Shown in pieces: positions 8,564 through 18,236 of a stretch of DNA of 64,000 nucleotides. The notes under the pieces are model-generated. The model was not told the origin of the DNA and did not search any database. It was given only the letters and a program-made list of their open reading frames with translations. Source of the stretch: an uncultured Oscillospiraceae bacterium (GTDB taxonomy: Bacteria; Bacillota; Clostridia; Oscillospirales; Acutalibacteraceae); the NCBI GenBank assembly GCA_900555015.1, contig USJL01000008.1, positions 7,811 through 71,810 of the forward strand, written 5' to 3'. The number at the start of each line of letters is the position of its first letter. Positions within the stretch are counted from its first letter, which is position 1. Position numbers and translations under genes: made by a program.

Positions 8564-8993
8564 TTTTATTGTATTCGCCTACTGCCAATTCATCACAGCG
8601 TTCATTGTATTTGTGCCCGTTATGGCCTTTTACCCAAACAAACTCAACGTTGTGTTTATCTAAAATATCTAAAAGTTGTTCCCACAAATCAACATTTAAG
8701 GCAGGCTTTTTGTCTGCCTTTTTCCATCCGTTTTTTTCCCAAGAAAATACCCAACGCTTATTGATAGCATCGCAAACATATTTTGAATCAGTTGTAAGAG
8801 TTACATTACAAGGTTCTTTAAGGCATTTAAGTGCTTCAATAACGGCTGTTAGCTCCATTCTGTTGTTTGTGGTTTCTTTTTCACCGCCGCTTATTTCTTT
8901 TTCGGTACCTTTGTAAACAAGAACTGCTGCCCAGCCGCCTTTGCCGGGGTTTCCGCTGCAGGCACCGTCTGTATAAATTTCTACATTTTTCAT
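8556..8993 (-). CDS. rnhA: Ribonuclease HI
   Basis: This enzyme cleaves the RNA strand of RNA-DNA hybrids. The catalytic acidic set is visible: [11 protein letters not shown] (first Asp), NNRMELTAV (Glu), LTTDSKYV (second Asp) and CDELA (last Asp), with the [18 protein letters not shown] loop before the end. The length of 145 aa fits the E. coli type with the basic handle ([16 protein letters not shown]). The start ATG at 8993 is chosen because TGAGGT lies 7 nt upstream; longer in-frame starts would include this site. It overlaps the convergent gene by 8 nt, so no terminator fits between them. RNase HII is also encoded in this window. Confidence 0.93.
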   Translation of the reverse strand: MKNVEIYTDGACSGNPGKGGWAAVLVYKGTEKEISGGEKETTNNRMELTAVIEALKCLKEPCNVTLTTDSKYVCDAINKRWVFSWEKNGWKKADKKPALNVDLWEQLLDILDKHNVEFVWVKGHNGHKYNERCDELAVGEYNKII

Positions 8994-9015
8994 AATCATT
9001 ACCTCAATGTGGTAT

Positions 9016-9044
9016 ATTTTATCATCATTTATGGCAATAATCAA
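9016..9044 (-). promoter_or_regulatory. Promoter of rnhA
   Basis: On the minus strand TTGATT, a 17-nt spacer and TAAAAT with an extended TG motif. It is divergent from the RNase J promoter, whose -35 begins 26 nt away. Confidence 0.65.
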
Positions 9045-9069
9045 TACAGTTAAATTATTTCTGTTCAAC

Positions 9070-9098
9070 TTGACTTTTGCATAATAATAATATAATAT
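9070..9098 (+). promoter_or_regulatory. Probable promoter of the RNase J operon
   Basis: TTGACT at 9070-9075, followed by an AT-rich -10 zone. Either TATAAT at 9091 (15-nt spacer) or TAATAT at 9093 (17-nt spacer) could serve as the -10. Confidence 0.55.
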
Positions 9099-9149
9099 AT
9101 ATTTACTTTTATTGTTCGGAAAAAATAATTAATTAAGGAGATAAATTTA

Positions 9150-10925
9150 ATGGCAAAACAGAATAACCAGCGTGATAAGGTTGCTGACGGAAAACGGAAT
9201 TCCAAAAAGCGCTACTATACTTATCGCAAGGTAAATAAAAGGCAAGCTTTAAAGGCTCCCCAGGAAGTAGAGTCTGTTAAAGTTTCATTTTTGGGCGGTA
9301 TGAACGAAATCGGAAAAAATATGACCGTTTATGAGTATAAAAACGATATGTTTATTGTTGATTGCGGTCTTGCTTTTCCGGGTGCAGAATTACCCGGCGT
9401 AGATTTGGTTATACCGGATTTTACTTATATTGAGGATAATATCAGCAAAATCAGAGGCTTGATAGTTACTCACGGTCATGAGGACCATATCGGCGGTATT
9501 GCGTACCTTTTGAAAAAATATAATATTCCGATTTATGCTACAAAACTCACCATTGGATTAATTAAGGGTAAATTACAAGAGCACAATTTACTTTCGGGAG
9601 CAAAACTTGTTGAAGTAAATCCCAGAGATAATATTACATTAGGCTCTTTTAATATTGAACTTATTCACGTTAATCATTCAATTCCCGATGCAGTTGGATT
9701 GGCAATAAGATGTCCTGCCGGTGTTATTATTCACACAGGAGACTTTAAGATTGATACAACCCCTGTTGACGGTGATATGATTGATTTAAACAGATTTGCA
9801 GACTACGGTAAAAAAGGTGTTCTTGCCCTGTTTCAGGATTCTACAAACGCTGAACGTCCGGGTTACACCATGAGTGAACGAACGGTTGGAGAATCATTTG
9901 AAAATTTATTCAGAAAAGCCGGCAAAAGAAGAATTGTTGTTGCAACGTTTGCTTCAAACATTCACAGAGTTCAGCAAATTATTGATGTTGCAAAACAGTT
10001 AAAAAGAAAAGTTGCCGTTCTTGGCAGAAGCCTTGAAAACCTTGTTCAGGTTGGAGAAGAATTAGGTTATTTAAATGTTCCCAAAAACCTATTAATAAAA
10101 ATTGAAGAAATCAACAGCTACCCGGATGATAAGCTTGTTATTATAACAACAGGTTCTCAAGGTGAACCAATGAGCGCATTAACAAAAATGGCTTTTGGTG
10201 AGCATAGAAAAGTAAGTGTTACACCAAATGATTATGTAATCATTTCAGCTACCCCTATTCCGGGTAATGAAAAAATGGTGGGAAATGTTGTTAATGAGCT
10301 TATGAAGCGTGGAATCGAAGTTATTTACGAAAAAATGTACGAAGTTCATGTTTCAGGTCATGCTTGTCAAGAAGAATTAAAATTAATGATGGGAATCGTT
10401 AAGCCTAAATATTTTATTCCTGTTCACGGTGAACAGAAGCATTTGCAAAAGCACGCAATGCTTGCTGAAGCTATGGGAATCAAGAAAAAAGATATTTATA
10501 TTGGCAGTATAGGAAAAAGCATTGAGATAAGTGAAAACGGTATTAAGGAGCTTGCAGATGTTCCAAGCGGTGAAGTTTATGTTGACGGATTGGGCGTAGG
10601 TGATGTTGGAAATATCGTTCTTAACGATAGAAAAAGATTATCTGAAGACGGCTTAATTATTGTTGTTGCAACAATAGATACGGCTTCAGGTGCTGTTATC
10701 AGCGGCCCGGATATCGTAAGTCGTGGCTTTGTTTATGTTCGTGAAAGCGAGGAATTAATGAATTCAGCCCGTGATTTGGCGTGTCATGTTATTGATGAAA
10801 CATACGACAGCAGATACCATGATTGGAATTCAGTTAAAACAAAATTGCGTGATGAATTATCGCATTTAATGTATGAAAAAACGAAACGCACTCCTATGGT
10901 TCTTCCGATATTAATGGAAATTTAA
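9150..10925 (+). CDS. rnj: Ribonuclease J
   Basis: RNase J is a metallo-beta-lactamase/beta-CASP enzyme with endonuclease and 5'-to-3' exonuclease activity, central to mRNA decay and rRNA maturation in Bacillota. The zinc motif HGHEDHIGG starts at residue 108, GDFKID and the later HVSGHA and IPVHGE motifs complete the beta-CASP core. The 591-aa length includes a basic N-terminal extension of about 40 residues. The ATG follows AAGGAG at 9136-9141. The C-terminal region after about 450 is the usual dimerisation domain. It leads an operon with rplI and dnaB; which of RNase J1 or J2 it matches cannot be decided from sequence. Confidence 0.93.
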   Translation: MAKQNNQRDKVADGKRNSKKRYYTYRKVNKRQALKAPQEVESVKVSFLGGMNEIGKNMTVYEYKNDMFIVDCGLAFPGAELPGVDLVIPDFTYIEDNISKIRGLIVTHGHEDHIGGIAYLLKKYNIPIYATKLTIGLIKGKLQEHNLLSGAKLVEVNPRDNITLGSFNIELIHVNHSIPDAVGLAIRCPAGVIIHTGDFKIDTTPVDGDMIDLNRFADYGKKGVLALFQDSTNAERPGYTMSERTVGESFENLFRKAGKRRIVVATFASNIHRVQQIIDVAKQLKRKVAVLGRSLENLVQVGEELGYLNVPKNLLIKIEEINSYPDDKLVIITTGSQGEPMSALTKMAFGEHRKVSVTPNDYVIISATPIPGNEKMVGNVVNELMKRGIEVIYEKMYEVHVSGHACQEELKLMMGIVKPKYFIPVHGEQKHLQKHAMLAEAMGIKKKDIYIGSIGKSIEISENGIKELADVPSGEVYVDGLGVGDVGNIVLNDRKRLSEDGLIIVVATIDTASGAVISGPDIVSRGFVYVRESEELMNSARDLACHVIDETYDSRYHDWNSVKTKLRDELSHLMYEKTKRTPMVLPILMEI

Positions 10926-10947
10926 CTTTAATTGAAAGGTGATAAAT

Positions 10948-11391
10948 ATGAAAGTTATTTTAAAACAGGATGTTAAGGCTCTTGGCAAAAAAGGTGAGCT
11001 TGTTAATGCGTCAGACGGATACGCACGAAATTTTCTTATTCCGAAAGGATTGGCAACTGAAGCCAATTCTTCGGCAATGAATGATTTTAATAATAAAGAA
11101 TCAGCAAAAAAATTTCATAAAGCAGAAGAAATTAAAGCAGCCAAAGAAGACGCTGCAAAAATTGAGGGTAAAACATTTAAACTCTCTGCAAAAGCAGGTG
11201 CAAACGGAAAATTGTTTGGCTCTGTAACCTCTAAAGATATTTCTGAACAAATAAAAAAAGACTTAAATTTAGATATTGATAAAAGAAAAATCAATATTAA
11301 AGATATTAAGCAGTTTGGTACTTATGAAGCAGAGGTTAAAATTTATCAAGGCATAAGTGCTAAAATTTTTGTTCAGGTAAATGAAGCGTAA
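10948..11391 (+). CDS. rplI: 50S ribosomal protein L9
   Basis: L9 binds 23S rRNA at the base of the L1 stalk. The N-terminal domain begins [17 protein letters not shown] and includes the conserved [18 protein letters not shown] motif; a long charged connecting helix (residues of about 45-75) leads to the C-terminal domain with [11 protein letters not shown]. The length of 147 aa is standard. ATG 10948 is preceded by AAAGGTGA and is preferred to an in-frame GTG at 10939. It lies 22 nt after the RNase J gene and 24 nt before dnaB, a common rplI-dnaB arrangement. Confidence 0.97.
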   Translation: MKVILKQDVKALGKKGELVNASDGYARNFLIPKGLATEANSSAMNDFNNKESAKKFHKAEEIKAAKEDAAKIEGKTFKLSAKAGANGKLFGSVTSKDISEQIKKDLNLDIDKRKINIKDIKQFGTYEAEVKIYQGISAKIFVQVNEA

Positions 11392-11415
11392 TTTTTTAGA
11401 TAGACGGTGATTGTT

Positions 11416-12786
11416 ATGGCAGATGTAAACAGTTCAAATTCAATAACTCTTCCTTACAGTTTAGAAGCTGAACAGGCTGTTTTAGGCAGCGTTCTTATTG
11501 ACCCCGATTGTATGGAAGATGTTGTAAATATTATTAAACAAGAGTATTTTTATCTGCCTCAGCATCGTGTAATTTTTTCTTCAATGATGTCTATGTATTC
11601 CGGCTCTAAAGCTAAAATTGACCCGGTAGTAATTGCTGACGTTCTTGCGAAAGAAGGTCAATATGATGTTTCCGGCGGCAGAGAATATCTTGTTGCCTTA
11701 AGAGACAGTGTTCCGTCAACGGCAAACGTTGAAACCTACGCTAAAATCGTTGAAGAACAATATTTTTTACGTTCTTTAATTGTTACTTCCCAAGAAATTA
11801 TTGAATCTGCATCCGGCGGCGGTGTAGATGCAAGCTTACTTCTTGATTCTGCCGAGCAAAAAATTTACGATATTCGACAGGGTAGAGATGTAAGCGGTCC
11901 AAAAAAAGTTTCCGACGTTATCATAAATGGTGTGTATGATAGACTTTATAAATTAACAGGGGAAGATAAAGAACAGTTTAAAGCAATTCCGTCAGGTTTC
12001 GGAATGCTTGATAAATACATAACCGGTTTAAATAAATCAGACTTTATTTTAATCGGTGCCCGTCCTGCAATGGGTAAAACTTCTTTTGCGTTAAACCTTG
12101 CTCAAAACGTTACAATGATGGCTAAAAAGAAATGTATATTCTTTAGTCTTGAAATGACTAAAGAGCAGCTTGCAGAAAGATTGCTTGCCGCAAGAGCAGG
12201 TGTTCCAAGTCAAAAACTCAGAACAGGCGAGCTTTCTGATGATGAGTGGGTTCGTTTGGGAAACGCTGCCGGCGATTATGATAAAGTTGAGTTGTATCTT
12301 GACGATACTGCCTCCATTACCGTTCCTGAAATAAAATCAAGAGTTCGCAGACTGAAAAATGTTGATATTATCATTATTGACTATTTAGGATTAATTCAGT
12401 CTGCAACAAGAAAAGAAAACAGGGTTCAGGAAGTTTCGGAAATTACCAGGAACTTAAAAATGCTTGCAAAAGATTTAAACATACCTGTTGTTTGCTGTGC
12501 ACAGCTCTCCCGTGGTACAGAAGGCAGAGGAAAAAGTCATAAACCACAGCTTTCAGACCTTCGTGAATCTGGTTCCATTGAACAGGATGCCGATATTGTT
12601 ATGTTCCTTTACCGTGAGGATTACTATAGAAATGAAGTGGATGAAGATAAACAGGATGAAATTGACGCAAATTTAACAGAGCTCATTGTTGCTAAAAACA
12701 GGCACGGTGCAGTAGGTACAATCGAAATGACATTTGATAAAGAATTTACAAGATTCAAGAGCATTGAAAAGAAATATGAAGAATAA
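11416..12786 (+). CDS. dnaB: Replicative DNA helicase DnaB/DnaC
   Basis: This is the hexameric helicase that unwinds DNA at the replication fork. The N-terminal DnaB domain begins with SLEAEQAVLGSVL (residues of about 14-26), followed by a linker and the RecA-like ATPase with Walker A GARPAMGKTSF, Walker B IIIIDYLGL and the QLSRGTEGR segment. The length of 456 aa matches the family and no intein is present. The start ATG 11416 has ACGGTGA upstream. Its stop lies inside the tilS start region, an 11-nt overlap, so tilS translation is probably coupled. Confidence 0.97.
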   Translation: MADVNSSNSITLPYSLEAEQAVLGSVLIDPDCMEDVVNIIKQEYFYLPQHRVIFSSMMSMYSGSKAKIDPVVIADVLAKEGQYDVSGGREYLVALRDSVPSTANVETYAKIVEEQYFLRSLIVTSQEIIESASGGGVDASLLLDSAEQKIYDIRQGRDVSGPKKVSDVIINGVYDRLYKLTGEDKEQFKAIPSGFGMLDKYITGLNKSDFILIGARPAMGKTSFALNLAQNVTMMAKKKCIFFSLEMTKEQLAERLLAARAGVPSQKLRTGELSDDEWVRLGNAAGDYDKVELYLDDTASITVPEIKSRVRRLKNVDIIIIDYLGLIQSATRKENRVQEVSEITRNLKMLAKDLNIPVVCCAQLSRGTEGRGKSHKPQLSDLRESGSIEQDADIVMFLYREDYYRNEVDEDKQDEIDANLTELIVAKNRHGAVGTIEMTFDKEFTRFKSIEKKYEE

Positions 12787-14092
12787 AATTAATGAATTTG
12801 TAAATAAACACAATCTTATTGAAGATAACGATTGTATTTTAATTGCTTTTTCCGGCGGCGCTGATTCTGTTTTTCTTTCCGAATATCTTTTAAGCATAAG
12901 GGATGAAAAAAAACTTACTTTAAAAATTGCCCACGTCGAACATGGCATAAGAGGCGATGATAGTCTGCACGACTGTGAATTTTCAAAAAAATTTGCAAAA
13001 CGTAATAAAATAGAGTTTTTTGAATTGCATATCAACGCTGTTGAAGAAGCCAAAAAAGCAGGTTTAGGTGTTGAAGAATACAGCAGAATTAAAAGATATG
13101 AATTTTTTAATACTATTTGTTGCGATAAAATTGCCACAGCACATAATTTAACAGATAATGTTGAAACTTTTTTATTTCGATGTGCACGTGGAACATCTTT
13201 AAACGGTTTGTGCTCTATTCCGATAAAAAGAGGAAAAATTATAAGACCTTTACTTTGTATTTCATCATCGGAAATCAGAAATTTTTTAAACGATAATGAT
13301 TTAGATTACTGTATTGATAATACAAATAGCAATAACGATTATTCAAGAAACAGAATAAGAAATTCCGTTTTACCTGAATTTCAAAAAATTAATTCTGAAT
13401 ATGAAAAAAATATTGCCCGTTTAATTAATTCTTTAAATGAAGATAGTTCTTTTATCAATGCTCAGGTTGAAAACGCCTATCTAAGCGTCAAAAATAAACA
13501 TGGCGTTGATATAAATAAAATCACTCACCTTGATTTATCCGTTCAAAAGCGAATTTTAATTAAATTTGCTTCTGAAAACGATATTAATTTAGATGAATTT
13601 CATTTAAATTTATTAATAAATTTGTTGTATAACAATGGAAAATGCCAATTAAAAGGCGATACATTTGCAATTTCATCTGCCGGCTTTTTAAGAATTATTG
13701 ATTTTAATTGCAATAATAATGATTTGTCACAATTAATTGTTAACAAAACGGTGTTGCCTTTTAACGAATTTTTAAATAAATGTGAATTGTTAAATAAAAA
13801 GTTTGATTTTTATTGCGACTGTGATAAAATAAGTGGAAAAGTTTTTGTAAGATACAGAAAAAGCGGTGATTACATTACTCCTGCTAAAAGAAATTGCAAA
13901 AAAACTTTAAAAAAACTATATAATGAATATCATATACCTGTTGAACAACGAAACAAAATACCTGTTATATGCGATGATATCGGTGTTATAGGCATCTATG
14001 GCTATTGCGTTGATGCTCGTGTTGCCTGTGATAATTCAACTCGTGATATATTGTTATTGGAAATTCCCGGTTTTACGGAGGAAAATATTTGA
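12776..14092 (+). CDS. tilS: tRNA(Ile)-lysidine synthase
   Basis: TilS converts C34 of tRNA-Ile(CAU) to lysidine with ATP, switching its reading from AUG to AUA, an essential step. The PP-loop FSGGADSVFL sits near residue 26, followed by the HVEHGIRGDDS segment and TAHNLTDNVETFL. The C-terminal TilS domain includes the GDYITPAKR segment. The length of 438 aa is normal. The ATG at 12776 is inside the end of dnaB; longer in-frame starts re-read dnaB. The usual neighbour hpt is absent and ftsH follows directly, its start overlapping the tilS stop. Confidence 0.93.
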   Translation: MKNKINEFVNKHNLIEDNDCILIAFSGGADSVFLSEYLLSIRDEKKLTLKIAHVEHGIRGDDSLHDCEFSKKFAKRNKIEFFELHINAVEEAKKAGLGVEEYSRIKRYEFFNTICCDKIATAHNLTDNVETFLFRCARGTSLNGLCSIPIKRGKIIRPLLCISSSEIRNFLNDNDLDYCIDNTNSNNDYSRNRIRNSVLPEFQKINSEYEKNIARLINSLNEDSSFINAQVENAYLSVKNKHGVDINKITHLDLSVQKRILIKFASENDINLDEFHLNLLINLLYNNGKCQLKGDTFAISSAGFLRIIDFNCNNNDLSQLIVNKTVLPFNEFLNKCELLNKKFDFYCDCDKISGKVFVRYRKSGDYITPAKRNCKKTLKKLYNEYHIPVEQRNKIPVICDDIGVIGIYGYCVDARVACDNSTRDILLLEIPGFTEENI

Positions 14093-16116
14093 TGAAAAAT
14101 ATAGCTAAAAATTGGAAAACAATAGTAATTTATTTGTTAATTCCTATTGTGCTTGTCAGTTTTGCATTCTATTTTGCAAGCATACAAAATAAAACAGAAT
14201 TAACATACAGTCAAGTAGTTAATTTGTTTAAAACTGACCAGGTTACAGAGTATAATTTGGATTTAACATCAGGCTCTCTTACTTACAAAACCAAAGATAA
14301 ACCTGATGAAACTCAAAAATATTCCGTTCCAAGCGTTACTTATTTTGTTGATGACATTAGAGACAGCGTAAATGAGTATAATGACGAAAACCCTGATAAT
14401 CAAATTTCGTATAATTACACAGCAAGCAGTTCAAAAAGTTGGATTTTAAGTTTATTGCCTACTTTGTTGCTTGTAGTTATTATTTCAATATTGTCGTATT
14501 ATTTCATTAAAAAAATGGGCGACACCATGAGCAGTGAAAGCAACAGAACACTTGGCTTCGGAAAGATTAAAGCTAAAACACTTGAAGATGCTTCTGCTAA
14601 AGGTATAACTTTCAAAGATGTTGCCGGATGTGATGAAGAAAAATCCGAATTAGAAGAACTTGTTGAATTTTTGAAAAATCCTAAAAAATTTACCGAATTA
14701 GGCGCACGTATTCCTAAAGGCGTTCTTCTTGTGGGGCCTCCGGGTACAGGTAAAACACTTCTTGCAAAAGCAGTTGCAGGTGAAGCCGGTGCTCCGTTTC
14801 TATCAATTTCGGGTTCCGACTTTGTTGAAATGTACGTTGGCGTAGGTGCTTCCCGTGTAAGAGATCTTTTTTCCCAGGCTATTAAAAAAAGCCCTGCTAT
14901 TGTTTTTATTGATGAAATTGATGCAGTCGGCAGACATAGAGGTGCAGGTACAGGCGGCGGAAATGATGAAAGAGAACAAACGCTTAACCAATTGCTTGTT
15001 GAAATGGACGGATTTGGCACAAACAGCGGTGTAATTGTTATTGCCGCTACTAACAGACCGGATGTACTTGACCCGGCTCTTTTACGTCCCGGCAGATTTG
15101 ACCGACAAATTACCGTTAACAGACCTGACGCACAGGGAAGGGAAGATATATTAAAAGTACACTCAAGAAATAAACCTCTTGCACCGGATGTTAATCTTAA
15201 AGAAATTGCAAAAGATACAATGGGATTTACTGGTGCCGATCTTGAAAATCTTATGAATGAAGCAGCATTGCTTGCCGCTAAAAGGCATAAGAAAGCAATT
15301 TCAAACGCAGAAATTGTTGATGCTACATCAAGAGTTGAAATGGGCGTTGAAAAGAAATCACACAAATATTCCGAAAGGTCATTAAAACTTACCGCTTATC
15401 ATGAAGCCGGTCATGCCGTAACTTCATATTATGTTGAAGGTCATGACCCTGTTAAGGAAATCTCCATTGTTCCACGCGGTATGGGTGCCGGCGGTTATAC
15501 TTGGTATACTCCTCAAGAAGAAAATTATAATTCTAAACAAGAAATGCTTAATGATTTAAATTCTCTTCTTGGCGGACGTGTTGCCGAAGCATTGGCTCTT
15601 AAAGATATTTCAACAGGTGCTTCAAATGATTTGCAGCGTGCGTCAAAAATTTGTCGCGATATGGTTGCAAAATACGGCATGAGCGACAGTGTTGGCCCTG
15701 TAGTTTACAGTGATGAAAATGACGAAGTATTTTTAGGTAAAGATTACGGTCATGTAAATAACTACAGTGAGGCAACTTCTGCTAAAATTGACGCCGAAAT
15801 TGAAAAAATGATGCGTAAAGCTTATGCAGATACAGAAAACATTCTTAAAGAGCACTATGATAAACTTGTTCTTATTGCCGAAACACTTATTAAGAATGAA
15901 AAAATTTCAGGCGAAGAATTTGAATCTTTAATGAAAACAGGCTTATTGCCGGTTAAAGATGAAGCAGTTGTTGATGAAGTTATAACTTCAAATACAGAAG
16001 AAATCAACAATGTTGAAGAAACATCTGAAAATAGTGAAAATCCATCTTCTGAAATTGAATCAGAAGAAAACAAAAGCAGTGTTTCTAACGAAACAAATAA
16101 TGATGATTTATCTTAA
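14092..16116 (+). CDS. ftsH: ATP-dependent zinc metalloprotease FtsH
   Basis: FtsH is a membrane-bound AAA protease that removes misfolded membrane and short-lived cytosolic proteins. Two membrane segments flank an external domain (residues of about 11-30 and 123-142). The AAA module has GPPGTGKT, Walker B IVFIDEID and the SRH region ending RPGRFDR, and the protease has the HEAGH zinc motif. The pore FVEMYVGVG motif is present. The 674-aa protein ends in a Glu/Ser/Asn-rich tail of about 50 residues. ATG 14092 follows GGAGG and overlaps the tilS stop (TGATG). A strong terminator follows. Confidence 0.97.
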   Translation: MKNIAKNWKTIVIYLLIPIVLVSFAFYFASIQNKTELTYSQVVNLFKTDQVTEYNLDLTSGSLTYKTKDKPDETQKYSVPSVTYFVDDIRDSVNEYNDENPDNQISYNYTASSSKSWILSLLPTLLLVVIISILSYYFIKKMGDTMSSESNRTLGFGKIKAKTLEDASAKGITFKDVAGCDEEKSELEELVEFLKNPKKFTELGARIPKGVLLVGPPGTGKTLLAKAVAGEAGAPFLSISGSDFVEMYVGVGASRVRDLFSQAIKKSPAIVFIDEIDAVGRHRGAGTGGGNDEREQTLNQLLVEMDGFGTNSGVIVIAATNRPDVLDPALLRPGRFDRQITVNRPDAQGREDILKVHSRNKPLAPDVNLKEIAKDTMGFTGADLENLMNEAALLAAKRHKKAISNAEIVDATSRVEMGVEKKSHKYSERSLKLTAYHEAGHAVTSYYVEGHDPVKEISIVPRGMGAGGYTWYTPQEENYNSKQEMLNDLNSLLGGRVAEALALKDISTGASNDLQRASKICRDMVAKYGMSDSVGPVVYSDENDEVFLGKDYGHVNNYSEATSAKIDAEIEKMMRKAYADTENILKEHYDKLVLIAETLIKNEKISGEEFESLMKTGLLPVKDEAVVDEVITSNTEEINNVEETSENSENPSSEIESEENKSSVSNETNNDDLS

Positions 16117-16130
16117 AATGAATAGATTAG

Positions 16131-16157
16131 AGGAGCAGTTTTTACTGCTCCTTTTTC
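16131..16157 (+). terminator. Terminator of the RNase J-ftsH operon
   Basis: AGGAGCAGT (16131-16139) and ACTGCTCCT (16144-16152) form a 9-bp stem with a TTTT loop, followed by a T-run. Confidence 0.92.
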
Positions 16158-16162
16158 ATTAT

Positions 16163-16181
16163 ATTGTAACAATTATTACAA
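16163..16181. repeat. Inverted repeat upstream of the topoisomerase promoter
   Basis: ATTGTAACAAT (16163-16173) is an 11-nt palindrome, and TTGTAA at 16164 also pairs with TTACAA at 16176. A related palindrome, ACAATATATTGT, lies at 16197-16208 in the promoter spacer. A repressor site is possible but not shown. Confidence 0.35.
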
Positions 16182-16185
16182 AATC

Positions 16186-16213
16186 TTGACAAAACTACAA
16201 TATATTGTATAAT
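16186..16213 (+). promoter_or_regulatory. Promoter of the topoisomerase operon
   Basis: Perfect TTGACA (16186-16191) and TATAAT (16208-16213) with a 16-nt spacer. A 12-bp perfect palindrome (ACAATATATTGT) fills most of the spacer and touches the -10. Confidence 0.88.
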
Positions 16214-16245
16214 ATTAAGCTGTATAAATTTATTTGGAGGGTAAA

Positions 16246-18222
16246 ATGGCAAGTAAAAAGCAATACGGCAACGAAAGCATTAAGTCATTAAAAGGTGCAG
16301 ACCGTGTAAGAAAAAGACCTGCCGTAATCTTCGGTTCGGACGGTATTGAGGGATGCGAACATTCTATATTTGAAATTATGTCTAACTCTATTGATGAAGC
16401 AAGAGAAGGACGAGGAAATAAAATTGTTGTAACAAAATTTGAAGACGGCTCTGTTGAAGTGCAAGACTTTGGTGCAGGTATACCCGTTGATTATAACCAA
16501 GCGGAAAAAGAAGAAAACTGGAAGCTTCTTTTTTGCGAAATGTACGCAGGCGGCAAATATGACAATGGTGCCGATAATTATGAGTTTTCTTTGGGTTTAA
16601 ACGGTCTTGGACTTTGTGCTACTCAATATGCTTCTGAATACATGGATGCGGAAATTCACAGAGACGGATTTTGTTATAAACTTCATTTTGAACACGGAGA
16701 AAATATAGGTGGACTTGATAAACAGCCTTACGATAAGAAAGATACAGGCTCGAGAATTAAATGGAAACCTGATTTAAAAGTTTTTACAGATATTAATGTT
16801 CCTATTGAGTATTTTAAAGAAACAATAAAAAGACAGGCAATAGTTAATGACGGCGTTCTTTTTATTCTTAAAAATCAGGTCGGTTCACGATTTGAAACGT
16901 TTGAATATCACTATAAAAACGGTATTAAAGATTATGTTGAAGAACTTGCCGGTGATACCGCATTTACAACTCCCCAATATTGGGAATGTGAACGTATAGG
17001 CAGAGACCGTGAAGATTTAAAGGATTATAAATTAAAAATTAAAGCGGCATTATGCTTTTCACAAAAAACACAAATTAAAGAATTTTATCATAACTCAAGT
17101 TTTCTTGAACACGGCGGTTCACCGGATAAAGCATTTAAAAGTGCTTTTGTTAATGAAATTAATGCTTATCTTAAAGCAAATAATAAATATAATAAAACAG
17201 ACAGTCAGATTAATGTTCAAGACGTAGAAGATATTTTAATTCTTGTAATTTCTTCGTTTTCAACACAAACTTCCTATGAGAACCAGACCAAAAAGGCTAT
17301 TACAAATAAGTTCATTCAAGAAGCAATGACAGAATTTTTCAGAAAACAGTTAGAAGTTTATTTTATTGAAAATAAAATGGAGGCAGATAAAATTGCCGAC
17401 CAGGTTATTATCAATATGCGCAGCAGAATTAAAGCAGAAAACACAAGAAAAACTTTAAAGAAAACTCTGCAAACAAAAATGGATATGACAAACAGAGTAC
17501 AAAAGTTTGTAGATTGCCGTTCAAAAGACGTTAACGAAAGAGAAATCTTTATTGTTGAGGGTGATTCCGCATTAGGTGCATGTAAACAAGCAAGAGATGC
17601 AAATTTCCAAGCAATTATGCCTATAAGAGGTAAAATTTTAAACTGTTTGAAATGCGAATACGATAAAATATTTAAAAGCGAAATTATTACCGATTTAATT
17701 AAGGTTCTTGGTTGCGGTGTAGAGGTTCGCTCAAAGGCTGCAAAAGATTTATCTGCCTTTGATATGAATAATTTAAGATGGAACAAAATTCTTATTTGTA
17801 CCGATGCCGATGTTGACGGATTTCAAATCAGAACGCTTGTTTTAACAATGATTTACCGTTTAATGCCAAAACTTATTGAAGAGGGAAAGGTTTTCATTGA
17901 TGAATCTCCTCTTTATGAAGTCACCTGCAAAGACCAAACTTATTTTGCTTATAACGAAATAGAGATGGATAAAATCAAAAATGAAATAGGTAATCAAAAG
18001 TACACCGTTCAGCGTTCAAAAGGTCTTGGTGAAAACGAAGCTGAAATGATGGCTTTAACAACAATGAATCCTGCTACAAGAAGATTAATTAAAGTTACTC
18101 CCGATGAAGCAGAAAAAACATCTCAAATGTTTGATTTGTTACTTGGTGATAATTTAGACGGCAGAAAGCAATATATTACTGATTTCGGCCATTTGTATAT
18201 TGATGCCGCAGATGTAAGTTAA
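16246..18222 (+). CDS. Divergent type IIA topoisomerase ATPase subunit (GyrB/ParE-like)
   Basis: This subunit supplies the ATPase and TOPRIM domains of a type IIA topoisomerase. The GHKL motifs are recognisable but altered: MSNSIDEAREG, QDFGAGIPV and LGLNGLGLCATQ (canonical enzymes read close to GGLHGVGASVVN). TOPRIM has EGDSALG near residue 438 in place of EGDSAGG, PIRGKILN, and TDADVDGFQIRT near 519; the catalytic Glu and Asp residues are kept. RSKGLGENEAEMM replaces RYKGLGEM. The length of 658 aa is near ParE. ATG 16246 follows GGAGG. It forms an operon with the partner subunit 14 nt downstream. It is probably a second or third topoisomerase distinct from gyrase; whether it decatenates DNA is not known. 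Confidence 0.85.
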   Translation: MASKKQYGNESIKSLKGADRVRKRPAVIFGSDGIEGCEHSIFEIMSNSIDEAREGRGNKIVVTKFEDGSVEVQDFGAGIPVDYNQAEKEENWKLLFCEMYAGGKYDNGADNYEFSLGLNGLGLCATQYASEYMDAEIHRDGFCYKLHFEHGENIGGLDKQPYDKKDTGSRIKWKPDLKVFTDINVPIEYFKETIKRQAIVNDGVLFILKNQVGSRFETFEYHYKNGIKDYVEELAGDTAFTTPQYWECERIGRDREDLKDYKLKIKAALCFSQKTQIKEFYHNSSFLEHGGSPDKAFKSAFVNEINAYLKANNKYNKTDSQINVQDVEDILILVISSFSTQTSYENQTKKAITNKFIQEAMTEFFRKQLEVYFIENKMEADKIADQVIINMRSRIKAENTRKTLKKTLQTKMDMTNRVQKFVDCRSKDVNEREIFIVEGDSALGACKQARDANFQAIMPIRGKILNCLKCEYDKIFKSEIITDLIKVLGCGVEVRSKAAKDLSAFDMNNLRWNKILICTDADVDGFQIRTLVLTMIYRLMPKLIEEGKVFIDESPLYEVTCKDQTYFAYNEIEMDKIKNEIGNQKYTVQRSKGLGENEAEMMALTTMNPATRRLIKVTPDEAEKTSQMFDLLLGDNLDGRKQYITDFGHLYIDAADVS

Positions 18223-18236
18223 GGAGGTTTATAAAA

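Noticed and set aside
14499..15365. Long minus-strand frame of 288 codons inside ftsH
   Set aside because: It is a shadow of the conserved AAA coding region, with Ser/Pro-rich content typical of antisense frames.
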